Shown: piece after piece, positions 8,649-15,530 of the stretch
Numbering within the stretch: position 1 is the stretch's first letter
Layout: every line of letters begins with the position of its first letter
Source: an uncultured Clostridia bacterium
GTDB lineage: Bacteria > Bacillota > Clostridia > Oscillospirales > Acutalibacteraceae
Direction: 5' to 3'
DNA: 39,371 nucleotides
Assembly: GCA_937888485.1 (NCBI GenBank)
Contig: CALAQQ010000184.1
Location: 1-39,371 of the forward strand
The notes under the pieces: generated by a model
Database searches by the model: none
Told to the model about the DNA's origin: nothing
What the model saw: only the letters and a program-made list of their open reading frames with translations
Program-made: the position numbers and the translations under genes

Positions 8649-10388
8649 ATGAAGAAACCAATCGAATATATCGAGCTATTCCGTTCGCTTGAGAAAGAAT
8701 GGAAATGGCTTTTACGATATGCATCGAGATATCGTTTTCAGATAGCTTTTTATGTCATTATAGGTCTTGTAAGCACTGCAATGGGTCTTGGCTCAAGCGT
8801 CGCAACTAAATATCTAATAGACTCTGTTGTCACTCATAATGGGGACACGGTTTTTCGTGATGCTGCAATGGCAGTGGGCCTCGGATTTGCGCAGATAATT
8901 ATCAGCTCGGCTATTTCGAGAATCGCAACCATAGTCGGAACGAAAATCAGCAACGAAATACGAAGCGGTGCATATGAACATATAGTCTTTTCAAAATGGG
9001 AAGACATCAGAAAATATCATTCAGGAGATCTGCTTAATAGAATTGAGGGTGACGTAGCCTCAGTTTCGAGCAGTATTATCACATATATTCCCGGCGTTTT
9101 CACAAAGGCAGCACAGTTTATCGGTTGTCTTGCGGTTGTGCTTTACTATGACCCGACAATGGCGATTTTTGCTTTTATCAGTGCACCGTTTCTTGTGCTT
9201 TCATCGAGAATCACAATGAAGATGATTCGCAAATATAACAAAGAAAGCCGTGAAATGAACGGCAAAATCCTATCGTTTTATTCCGAATCTATCCAGAATT
9301 TACAGACGATAAAAGCATTTGATATCACCAAGCGTTACGTAGAACAGATGAAGACCAATCTTGATCTTTACCGAAAGATAAGATTGGATCACGATAAATT
9401 TTCAATCATTATGAGTCTGTGTATGTCTGTTATAGGTCTTGTTGTTGCATATACTTGCTACGGATGGGGTGTTTACAGACTCTGGAATAATGAAATTTCC
9501 TACGGTACAATGACTTTGTTTTTTCAGATTTCGGGTCAGCTGACAGGCTCGTTTTCGTCGCTTGTTGCCCTTCTTCCGGGCGCAATCACAATTGCAACCG
9601 CGGCGGGCAGAATAATGGAAATAACCGATCTCCCGCTCGAAGAAAACAAGAATGATGAACAGGCGCAGAAAATGGAAAAATCCGCAAACGAAAACGGTGT
9701 GACAATCGTTTGCGATAATCTGAAATATACATATCCAGACGGCGATGAACCCGTAGTCGGCAGTGCAACATTCAGGGCTGAACCCGGTGAAACAATAGCG
9801 TTTGTCGGCCCCTCGGGTGAAGGTAAGACGACATTGCTAAGGCTTATTCTCGGACTCATTGAACCCGATTCGGGAAGCCTTACCGTTGAAACAAAAGACG
9901 GAATGACAATCCCCGTTTCCGAAAGCACAAGAAGATTCTGTTCTTACGTGCCTCAGGGTAACGCAGTCTTTTCGGGTACTGTTTCGGATAATCTTCGCAT
10001 CGTCCGTCCCGAAGCAACAGATGATGAAATAATCGATGCTCTCAAGATTGCGGATGCGTGGAGCTTTGTTGAGCAGCTGCCTCTCGGAATCAACACCGAA
10101 ATCAGCGAAAAGGGTGTTAATTTCTCGGAGGGTCAGGTGCAGAGAATCTCAATCGCAAGAGCGATTCTTCGCGATGCTCCCATCATTGTTATGGACGAGG
10201 CAACAAGTGCTCTTGATGCAAAAACGGAAGAAACCGTTCTTGCAAATATGATGAAGGCATACACCAACAGAACACGAATCATTACCACCCACAGACCGAG
10301 CATGCTCCAATATTGCACAAGGGTTTACAGAATCAACGAAAACGGAAGTTTGGTTGAAACTGATGAGCAAATCGGTACAGTTGAATAA
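8649..10388 (+). CDS. ABC exporter, fused membrane and ATPase domains
   Basis: This is a 579-residue half-transporter. Six membrane segments (type 1 exporter fold) fill about residues 25-310 and the ATPase domain about 345-575. Walker A is GPSGEGKTT, the signature is FSEGQ in place of LSGGQ, Walker B is PIIVMDEATSALD, and a switch His follows in ITTHRP. There is no C39 peptidase domain, so it would not remove a leader itself. The ATG at 8649 follows GGGGTG; a GTG at 8631 would add six residues. It is divergent from the kinase/radical SAM/peptide operon, consistent with export of the mature peptide (inference). A bidirectional terminator follows at once. Confidence 0.85.
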   Translation: MKKPIEYIELFRSLEKEWKWLLRYASRYRFQIAFYVIIGLVSTAMGLGSSVATKYLIDSVVTHNGDTVFRDAAMAVGLGFAQIIISSAISRIATIVGTKISNEIRSGAYEHIVFSKWEDIRKYHSGDLLNRIEGDVASVSSSIITYIPGVFTKAAQFIGCLAVVLYYDPTMAIFAFISAPFLVLSSRITMKMIRKYNKESREMNGKILSFYSESIQNLQTIKAFDITKRYVEQMKTNLDLYRKIRLDHDKFSIIMSLCMSVIGLVVAYTCYGWGVYRLWNNEISYGTMTLFFQISGQLTGSFSSLVALLPGAITIATAAGRIMEITDLPLEENKNDEQAQKMEKSANENGVTIVCDNLKYTYPDGDEPVVGSATFRAEPGETIAFVGPSGEGKTTLLRLILGLIEPDSGSLTVETKDGMTIPVSESTRRFCSYVPQGNAVFSGTVSDNLRIVRPEATDDEIIDALKIADAWSFVEQLPLGINTEISEKGVNFSEGQVQRISIARAILRDAPIIVMDEATSALDAKTEETVLANMMKAYTNRTRIITTHRPSMLQYCTRVYRINENGSLVETDEQIGTVE

Positions 10389-10397
10389 AGAAAAAAC

Positions 10398-10440
10398 AAC
10401 CTCCGACGGCAGAAAAATCTACCGCCGGAGGTTTTGCTTT
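10398..10440. terminator. Bidirectional Rho-independent terminator between convergent genes
   Basis: AACCTCCG...CGGAGGTT form a stem of about 16 bp with two mismatches. On the plus strand it is followed by TTGCTTTTT and on the minus strand by GTTTTTTC. It separates the ABC exporter from the convergent LRR gene. Confidence 0.85.
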
Positions 10441-10452
10441 TTATGTATTTAT

Positions 10453-11082
10453 TCAACGTTTAAATTTTGCTTCGTATTCATTGTGATAATGCTGGAGTTG
10501 TTCAAGCGTTATTGATTTTTTGCATCTTTCAACATAATCTTCAAATTCATATACTGACAGTGTCCCTGCGTATGTGAAAAGGCTGTAGAAAAAATCTGAG
10601 TCATCTTCTGCCAAAGCTCTTGTGATAAAAGGCTTTATGTTTGATTGCGTCCTTCTTTTCAGTTTGCCGACTTCTCCGACGAACTTTGGATATTGTTTCA
10701 GAAGGGCGTAAGTAAGAGCTCTTTTGTTATACTTGTCGCTGACACTTTCCCATAATTGTTCCAGGACACTCCCCTTGAATCCGCTTATACCTTCAGGGAG
10801 TATAAAAGTCGAAAGTTTCGGACAATCAAAAAACAACATACCGCCTATTTTTTCAACGCTGTGTGGAAATGAGATGGTTGTCAATTCATGGCAGCCGTAA
10901 AAAACACCGATATGAAGTTCTATTACCCCATCGGGGATTGATACAGATACGAGATTTACGCAGTTTTCAAATGCGACGGGATCAATCTCAACAACATCAT
11001 CAGGGATAACGACATCAGCATCGCTGCCGATGTATTTTCTTAAGTGACCGTTTTCGATAACGAAATCTTTTGAGTTTTTCAT
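10453..11082 (-). CDS. BspA-type leucine-rich repeat (LRR_5) protein
   Basis: This is a 209-residue protein. Residues about 15-110 carry repeats of the LRR_5/BspA type (DVVIPDDVVEIDPVAFENC, then VSIPDGVIELHIGVFYGC, then ISFPHSVEKIGGMLFFDC), each with the consonant pattern I-P-x-x-V-x-x-I-x-x-x-A/V-F-x-x-C. The C-terminal 90 residues are helical and charged. There is no signal peptide, so it is cytoplasmic. The ATG at 11080-11082 follows GGGAGG at 6 bases; an ATG at 11098 has no such site. It is probably the last chromosomal gene before the mobile island. The function of soluble LRR_5 proteins is not known. Confidence 0.75.
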   Translation of the reverse strand: MKNSKDFVIENGHLRKYIGSDADVVIPDDVVEIDPVAFENCVNLVSVSIPDGVIELHIGVFYGCHELTTISFPHSVEKIGGMLFFDCPKLSTFILPEGISGFKGSVLEQLWESVSDKYNKRALTYALLKQYPKFVGEVGKLKRRTQSNIKPFITRALAEDDSDFFYSLFTYAGTLSVYEFEDYVERCKKSITLEQLQHYHNEYEAKFKR

Positions 11083-11267
11083 TCTGTTCCTCCCATACAT
11101 TTCAGTTTAGTTTATATTTCATCATAAAACTATGATAAAATCAAGCCGAAGTGTGTGCCGTTGTTAAATGAAAAGTTTAAACAAGAAAATCGTATGTTCT
11201 GTTTTCAGTTACTTATAAACATATTATACCATATTTTTTGATTTTTGCAAATTGCAATCATCACCCG

Positions 11268-11278
11268 TCTGTCATAAC
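11268..11278 (+). repeat. Island 11-mer TCTGTCATAAC, copy 1
   Basis: Exact copy upstream of the DUF6809-like gene. TGACAGA at 11294-11300 is the inverse of its first seven bases, giving an inverted pair with a 19-base gap. It could be an initiator or repressor binding site. Confidence 0.65.
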
Positions 11279-11344
11279 AAAGATAACTTGATGTGACAGA
11301 TGGAGGTGACAGCAAATGATAACAACAGAAAGGGAGGTGATGAA

Positions 11345-11605
11345 ATATTTATTAACGATTTCTACTACGGCAACATTGAACCGCAAAACTCAAAGTTAAA
11401 TCAAAATAAATTGTTCAGAAAGAAAATGAGTGCGCTTTCGGAAAGCGAGAAAGAACTGTTTGAATTGCTGAAGGAGGATGAATTATCGCTGTTCGAAAGT
11501 TATCTGGATGCCTGGTCTTACGTCAACAGCGAAACAAACCGTGATTCATTCAGAAACGGTTTTAAGAACGGTGCAAAATTTATTATTGATGTTTTTGCAG
11601 ATTGA
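11345..11605 (+). CDS. DUF6809-like small protein, start codon apparently ATA
   Basis: The protein is about 86 residues: IFINDFYYGNIEPQ, then a helical segment ending FRNGFKNGAKFIIDVF. The YYGNI-P opening and the F-x-x-GF-x-x-G ending fit DUF6809, small proteins common on clostridial mobile elements; their function is unknown. GGGAGG lies at 11332-11337 and the codon 7 bases later, where family members begin, is ATA. The only in-frame ATG, at 11300, would add 15 atypical residues and has no ribosome site. Either ATA initiates weakly or the start has mutated. Confidence 0.55.
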   Translation: MFINDFYYGNIEPQNSKLNQNKLFRKKMSALSESEKELFELLKEDELSLFESYLDAWSYVNSETNRDSFRNGFKNGAKFIIDVFAD

Positions 11606-11712
11606 GCAGCTTCTAAAATGTCATAATTAAAACAACCGAATGGCATTTGGAGGTGAAAACAATGCAATAGATTATATCTGAAAAACCAACAACACAAAGA
11701 AAGGAAAGATAA

Positions 11713-12153
11713 ATGATGACGTTAATTGAACGATGGCATAAGCTGGATGATGCCGAAATTATCAGAGAAACGCAAATGCTGTTTATGAATTGTTCTAATG
11801 CAGTAAGTCTGTTTACTGTTGATGAAAACTATGACCAAATTAAATACTGCATAGATTACAGTCAGAACACCGAGATTGAAACCTATGGAAAAATTCCTGG
11901 AATCTGCTATTCCGAGAAAACCGCACGGGAAGTGATAAAGCAGGTTTTAACGGACTGCATTTTTCTTTTGATTCCTTTTCTTCGCAATGATTTACCGACG
12001 CTTGATTTCGGAGTTAAGGGACTGAAAACGCCTGTTGGTTATTATCAAAACAGTAATGGCGTAGAGAGCGAAATCCGTGAGGCTGTCTTCGTGTTTGAAA
12101 AGCGTGCAAATCAAGCAGGCTTTTGTGTAAGCAAAGTTATTCCGTTAAGATAG
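11713..12153 (+). CDS. RNase A-fold-like (CdiA-CT RNase A family) small protein, paralog 1
   Basis: This 146-residue protein begins MMTLIERWHKLDD behind a weak AAAGGAAAG. The second half has the layout A-x-x-VIKQVL, PVGYYQNSNG, VFVFEKR, GFCVSKVIPL, which resembles the bacterial CdiA-CT RNase A domain of polymorphic toxins (helix, IG strand, V-hydrophobic strand, GF-x-V-x-x-x-P end). The His-rich N-terminal part of active toxins is not recognisable, so it may be inactive or immunity-like. The next gene is a paralog: both start TL-x-x-x-W and share the same ending. The short leader carries SD-ATG-CAA-TAG at 11651-11670, a two-codon frame that may be a gene relic. Confidence 0.4.
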   Translation: MMTLIERWHKLDDAEIIRETQMLFMNCSNAVSLFTVDENYDQIKYCIDYSQNTEIETYGKIPGICYSEKTAREVIKQVLTDCIFLLIPFLRNDLPTLDFGVKGLKTPVGYYQNSNGVESEIREAVFVFEKRANQAGFCVSKVIPLR

Positions 12154-12166
12154 GAGGCTAAAAACA

Positions 12167-12640
12167 ATAACATTACTGAATGAATGGAAGAGCAAAGACT
12201 GTTCTGTGTTGAATATCGAAAGGAAAATCCAAAAACTGATATCTGGGAACAGGTGGACAAATCTTTTTTGCCGTAATGAGGATGATGAGCTTGTGGCATA
12301 TAGCCAAAGCAACAATCAACTTTTCCGAGCACTTAAAGCGAACAAAATCCGATATACATCAAGTGTTTTCAACGAAGAATCAGCTTTGAGATTGATTCGT
12401 AAAACTATAAGCAAACACTCTTTTGAAATCGCAAATTGGTTGCACGGATCTGATTCATCGATAGGTTTTTTAGTTACCGACTCTGAACCGATCGGATTGG
12501 TGATTCACAAAGAAAATCAAGTGCAAAATTTTTCTTCGTGCGCGATTATGTCATTAAGAAAAGTTGACGATCTTTGCAAAAACAAAATCGGTTTCTTTGT
12601 TGACAGACTTGTTCCGGTTCCCGAGGTCGGAGATTTATGA
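12167..12640 (+). CDS. RNase A-fold-like small protein, paralog 2, start codon ATA
   Basis: Read from 12167 the protein starts ITLLNEWKSKDCS, matching the MTLIERWHKLDD start of paralog 1, but the first codon is ATA. AGGAGG (12152-12157) is 9 bases upstream, so this is the expected start position. A GTG at 12206 would remove 13 conserved residues. The core SSVFNEESALRLIRKTI, EIANWL, EPIGLVI, then GFFVDRLVPVP is closer to the bacterial CdiA-CT RNase A domain than is paralog 1. The stop overlaps the next start (ATGA). ATA may initiate poorly, or this may be a pseudogene in the making. Confidence 0.45.
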   Translation: MTLLNEWKSKDCSVLNIERKIQKLISGNRWTNLFCRNEDDELVAYSQSNNQLFRALKANKIRYTSSVFNEESALRLIRKTISKHSFEIANWLHGSDSSIGFLVTDSEPIGLVIHKENQVQNFSSCAIMSLRKVDDLCKNKIGFFVDRLVPVPEVGDL

Positions 12641-13251
12641 GTAAGTGTTCAATAATAATCCTGCTGATATCATTTCTGATTATTGCAGGTTGCGGAGCAC
12701 AGTGTGAAACGGATTGCACAGAGTATTCCTTGCTGAACGAAACAGAAATGATTACGAATCCGTTGTTTGAAGAATTGTATGTTGAAAAAAGAGTCACAAA
12801 AATAATAGCAGAAATAACAACGCTAATATCTGAACGAGAGGTTGAACAAACAACCCCGGCAGAAAAAACAACCATATCCGTCGATGTATCGGATATGGTT
12901 GGAATAATAAACAAACACAGAGAAACAGCGAACCTTGAACCGCTGAAAATATCGGATATTCTGTGAGAGATCGCTCAAATAAGGGCAAAAGAATCTTCGG
13001 TAAAATGGAGCTATGTCAGACCTGACGGTTCAGCGTTTTCTTCGCTTCTGAATGATACAGATGCCGTATGGAATGTTGCGGGAGAAAATCTTGCAAGACA
13101 CCGTAATGCAACGGACACAAATGTTGTCGAAGCGTGGAAACGTTCCGAATTGCACAGAGCAAATCTTTTGAATTCACGATATAAACATTGCGGAATTGCC
13201 GAATATTACGACGGAGAATTCTGGTATATAGCTATGATTTTTACAGATTGA
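12637..13251 (+). pseudogene. CAP/SCP-domain lipoprotein interrupted by an in-frame TGA
   Basis: The frame opens with a lipoprotein signal (ISFLIIAGC, Cys19) and an acidic/Thr-rich linker, then the CAP domain start (VGIINKHRETANLEPLKIS). It meets TGA at 12964-12966. Without any frame change it continues EIAQIRAKES, WSYVRPDGSAF, VAGENLARH, then SELHRANLLNSRYKHCGIAEY to a TGA at 13249-13251. These are the CAP motifs (RPDG, GEN-x-A, HR-x-N-L), so the gene is a whole 204-codon CAP protein with one nonsense codon. The His of the usual SH-x-RPDG is Tyr. Neighbouring genes end in TGA, so general recoding is unlikely. Translation is coupled to the preceding gene by ATGA. Confidence 0.8.
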
Positions 13252-13290
13252 GTACTACTTTTTCCACACACTCCTTTATATCATTTGTTT

Positions 13291-14163
13291 TCAGACCGAA
13301 CCCTGTCCTTTAAAGCGACGGGGTTTGGTCTTCTTTTTGGGAGCACAGAACATTTCCCGCTTTGCATCTTCAACAATATTTTTGAGCTTGTCATCCATAT
13401 CCACAGAAACAAGAGTCAGATTCTCGTCATCCAAAGGCTCTTTCTTTGCGGATAACACGGATTTACCGTGATAAATGATATTCTCTTGAGTTGTGTCATC
13501 GTTTTTATTGCGGATGCTGAACCACAGTTGTTCGGGTTTCCCGAACGGTTTATGAAATTTCCGTTTGATCTTTAAATCGGAATAGGCATTGATGTCGTTT
13601 AATGCGGGTGTCAGAACTCTTTTTACAAATTCGGATTTTGTTTTACAACAGTTATCAGACAACAAAAATATTGCATCATCAAGGCTGATTTTATAAAAAC
13701 CCACACCTTCAACAGATTTCAAAAATTCATACATCCGGTAGGAGTATTTCGATCTGAATTTAGCCACAGATTCGTAGTTATACAATGTAAAATAGTTTTT
13801 AAGACGGAGAAGATAGGGTGCAAGGGAATCATCAAGTTTCAGATGAATATTACCGTCAGAAAAATAAGATTCGGGCGATAGCCACCGCACAATATCACCG
13901 TCAATAATATATTTGTTTTCAATCAGATTTTCTATGGCGTACTTAAGAGTTTTTGTTTGCGGCCCGCCCCATTTTAAATCGAAATATTTTGCAAATTCTG
14001 AAATTGAAATGTCAATTGATTCAAACTCATAATCGTCTTTTTGGATTAAAGAAATCAATAAATATCTGACCCTGAATTCCATTGGATTAAGCACCAAAAC
14101 GCTTTTTGAATCAACGGGGCGGATATCACGGATAAGTTCGTTTGCAATAGCTACAGAATACAT
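13291..14163 (-). CDS. Rep_3-family (initiator RepB-like) replication protein
   Basis: This is a 290-residue protein. Its N-terminal half looks like winged-helix domain 1 of Rep_3 initiators (VLNPMEFRVRYLLISLIQKDD, then ISISEFAKYFDLKWGG with helix-turn-helix character). The second winged helix follows, with SYRMYEFLKS, EFVKRVLTPALNDINAYSDLKI and LWFSIRNK; the phrase V-x-x-R-x-L-x-P-A-x-x-x-I-N is typical. The C-terminus is basic (KKKTKPRRFKG). Rep_3 proteins bind iterons as monomers and an inverted operator as dimers. Both kinds of site appear upstream: the inverted repeat at 14166-14200 and the 11-mer at 14195. The start follows GTGAGG at about 7 bases. It marks the island as derived from an iteron-type plasmid. 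Confidence 0.7.
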   Translation of the reverse strand: MYSVAIANELIRDIRPVDSKSVLVLNPMEFRVRYLLISLIQKDDYEFESIDISISEFAKYFDLKWGGPQTKTLKYAIENLIENKYIIDGDIVRWLSPESYFSDGNIHLKLDDSLAPYLLRLKNYFTLYNYESVAKFRSKYSYRMYEFLKSVEGVGFYKISLDDAIFLLSDNCCKTKSEFVKRVLTPALNDINAYSDLKIKRKFHKPFGKPEQLWFSIRNKNDDTTQENIIYHGKSVLSAKKEPLDDENLTLVSVDMDDKLKNIVEDAKREMFCAPKKKTKPRRFKGQGSV

Positions 14164-14165
14164 AA

Positions 14166-14200
14166 CATAACCTCACTTTTTTGATTTTAGTGAGGTTATG
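14166..14200. promoter_or_regulatory. Inverted-repeat operator in front of the rep gene
   Basis: CATAACCTCACT and AGTGAGGTTATG are perfect 12-bp arms around 11 A/T-rich bases, starting two bases from the rep start codon. The outer bases CATAAC/GTTATG are also the 3' end of the island 11-mer. This is the relation between operator and iteron in self-regulated Rep_3 plasmids. The left arm also supplies the GAGG ribosome site, so binding or folding here could shut off rep translation. Confidence 0.7.
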
Positions 14201-14205
14201 ACAGA
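14195..14205 (-). repeat. Island 11-mer TCTGTCATAAC, inverse copy before rep
   Basis: Reads GTTATGACAGA on the plus strand and shares six bases with the right arm of the rep operator. It is the only copy on the minus strand and lies before the only minus-strand gene of the island, so its orientation to the gene matches the other copies. Confidence 0.7.
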
Positions 14206-14451
14206 TTGAAATAGAAATGTATGTGTTTTTTGAAAAATGTAGATTTATTTTCGGATTTGTAAATGTTTTTGATGAAATGTATATTTTTCTGTCCCACACA
14301 TCACAATCCGTTATACATCAACAGTTTCAGGGTGTGATAAAATAGCAGAGATAAGCAGATAATATCACAAAGTTATTGCTAAAAAACAAGTAAAAAGATG
14401 GGGTCAGCTCTTTGGATGTAACAATATTATTTAGAGATTCAAATGATATAC

Positions 14452-14492
14452 AGGGCATTGCAGTTATATGTAATGCTCTTTTTTTATTTTTG
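14452..14492 (+). terminator. Terminator without an upstream gene; possible small RNA end
   Basis: AGGGCATT pairs with AATGCTCT (one G-U), the loop may pair further, and T7-A-T5 follows. The 290 bases upstream (14164-14451) hold the rep operator and no plus-strand gene, so a short untranslated transcript, possibly antisense to the rep leader, may end here. No convincing promoter for it was found. Confidence 0.6.
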
Positions 14493-14512
14493 AACAACTT
14501 TTTTCTCTTGCA

Positions 14513-14523
14513 TCTGTCATAAC
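14513..14523 (+). repeat. Island 11-mer TCTGTCATAAC, copy 3
   Basis: Exact copy, preceded by A as in four other copies, ending 21 bases before the ATG at 14545. Confidence 0.65.
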
Positions 14524-14544
14524 CCAATTAAAGGTGGTGATAAG

Positions 14545-14802
14545 ATGAGTATCAGAATCAAAATCGAGCCGGTTAAATCGAAAAAAACATTCAATGATTT
14601 TGTCAAAGGGCATAAATTTGAGTTTGCGGGAATGTCTGTCAGCGATAGTAAAAAATCACATACCCAGCATTTGATGTGTATTTGCGACGAACCGTTAACA
14701 GAAACTGTCAAGGATGCGTTGGAGAGCATCAATGTAGCTTACATTTTATATTCGGGTAAAGCGTACGGAAAATTCTGTGTTGCGGTTGAGATAAAGTATT
14801 GA
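14545..14802 (+). CDS. Small island protein of unknown function (85 residues)
   Basis: The start follows AAAGGTGGTGATAAG, a good ribosome site. The protein (MSIRIKIEPVKSKKTF, ending YGKFCVAVEIKY) looks like a small alpha/beta fold with alternating strands at both ends and one central helix (TETVKDALESINVAYIL). There is no signal peptide and no membrane segment. I do not recognise a family. It stands alone between two 11-mer copies and may therefore be controlled by whatever binds them. Confidence 0.6.
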   Translation: MSIRIKIEPVKSKKTFNDFVKGHKFEFAGMSVSDSKKSHTQHLMCICDEPLTETVKDALESINVAYILYSGKAYGKFCVAVEIKY

Positions 14803-14829
14803 TAAAAATGCGATTGTTTTGTCAACGGA

Positions 14830-14840
14830 TCTGTCATAAC
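14830..14840 (+). repeat. Island 11-mer TCTGTCATAAC, copy 4
   Basis: Exact copy upstream of the hairpin cluster and recombinase operon. GTGACAGC follows at 14866-14873; the same octamer occurs downstream of copy 1 at 11306-11313, so the two leaders share more than the 11-mer. Confidence 0.65.
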
Positions 14841-14916
14841 CATATCAAATACAGACGTTGGGAGAGTGACAGCCGAACAAAACAAAAACGCAGGTCAGGA
14901 GAGCCAACGTGAAAGA

Positions 14917-15051
14917 GCGTGAATTATTCACGCAAAAATGGTTATATCCGATTACTCATCGGGTAAATCGGGAATATAACCAGATTTTGCGGCGGCGTAA
15001 CAGCTGATTCGGATCAGCGGGCATCATCGTGATCGGAGTGTCGACCCGATC
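14917..15051 (+). other. Cluster of four hairpins upstream of the recombinase operon
   Basis: In order: GCGTGAA-TTA-TTCACGC (14917-14933); TGGTTATAT/ATATAACCA (14939-14947 with 14974-14982) with an inner CCGAT/ATCGG stem; GCTGAT-TCGG-ATCAGC (15003-15018); GATCGG/CCGATC (15031-15036 with 15046-15051). The whole stretch from 14803 to 15131 has no gene. It is GC-richer than its surroundings. It may be a structured leader RNA, a single-strand origin or a recombination site; no known class (T-box, common riboswitches) was recognised. Confidence 0.5.
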
Positions 15052-15131
15052 AGATCCGTCGCTCGGGGCTGTTTATTGCAGCGAAAACAGTGCCAAGACA
15101 ATTTACCAGAATAATAAAAAGGAATGATTTT

Positions 15132-15530
15132 ATGTGTGAAAAATTTTATGTATGCAGAGAAAATAAATTGAAAGAATTTCTGAAAAGTAAAAAGTTTGGG
15201 GAAACGCCGAAAATTTATATGGCGGGATATACGCAATTCTCAAATTGGGTTTATGATGATTATTCTCCCGACTGCGACTATGCTCACGAAAGTTTTTATT
15301 TCATTGATTATTCAGTTGACAGCGAAGATGCTGTATGGGACAAGTTTTTTAAATATACGGCATTGAAAATTTTCAATGAAGAAAAATATGAAAAAATAAC
15401 GATAGACAGAGAAGAATACAGCATTGATGTTATTTGCGATGAGTATTCATGTTACAGTTTATCTGCATTCTGGCACAGTGCGGAGATGCGCGAGGAGGAG
15501 ATTGAATGGCTGAAAAGCAAAGACGGTTAA
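15132..15530 (+). CDS. Small acidic island protein of unknown function
   Basis: The protein is 132 residues from the ATG at 15132, behind AAAAAGGAATGATTTT; an earlier start at 15090 has no ribosome site. It is acidic and aromatic-rich (WVYDDYSPDCDYAHESFYFIDYS, given here only as composition) and ends in a charged helix EEEIEWLKSKDG. There is no signal peptide and no domain I recognise. Its last 25 bases overlap the tyrosine recombinase gene, whose GGAGGAG ribosome site is inside it, so the two are co-translated. That suggests a recombination accessory or control role (inference). Confidence 0.6.
   Translation: MCEKFYVCRENKLKEFLKSKKFGETPKIYMAGYTQFSNWVYDDYSPDCDYAHESFYFIDYSVDSEDAVWDKFFKYTALKIFNEEKYEKITIDREEYSIDVICDEYSCYSLSAFWHSAEMREEEIEWLKSKDG

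Noticed and set aside
12964..12966. TGA in the CAP gene as selenocysteine or a reassigned codon
   Set aside because: Neighbouring genes end in TGA, CAP domains have no Sec at this position, and no SECIS-like hairpin directly follows.
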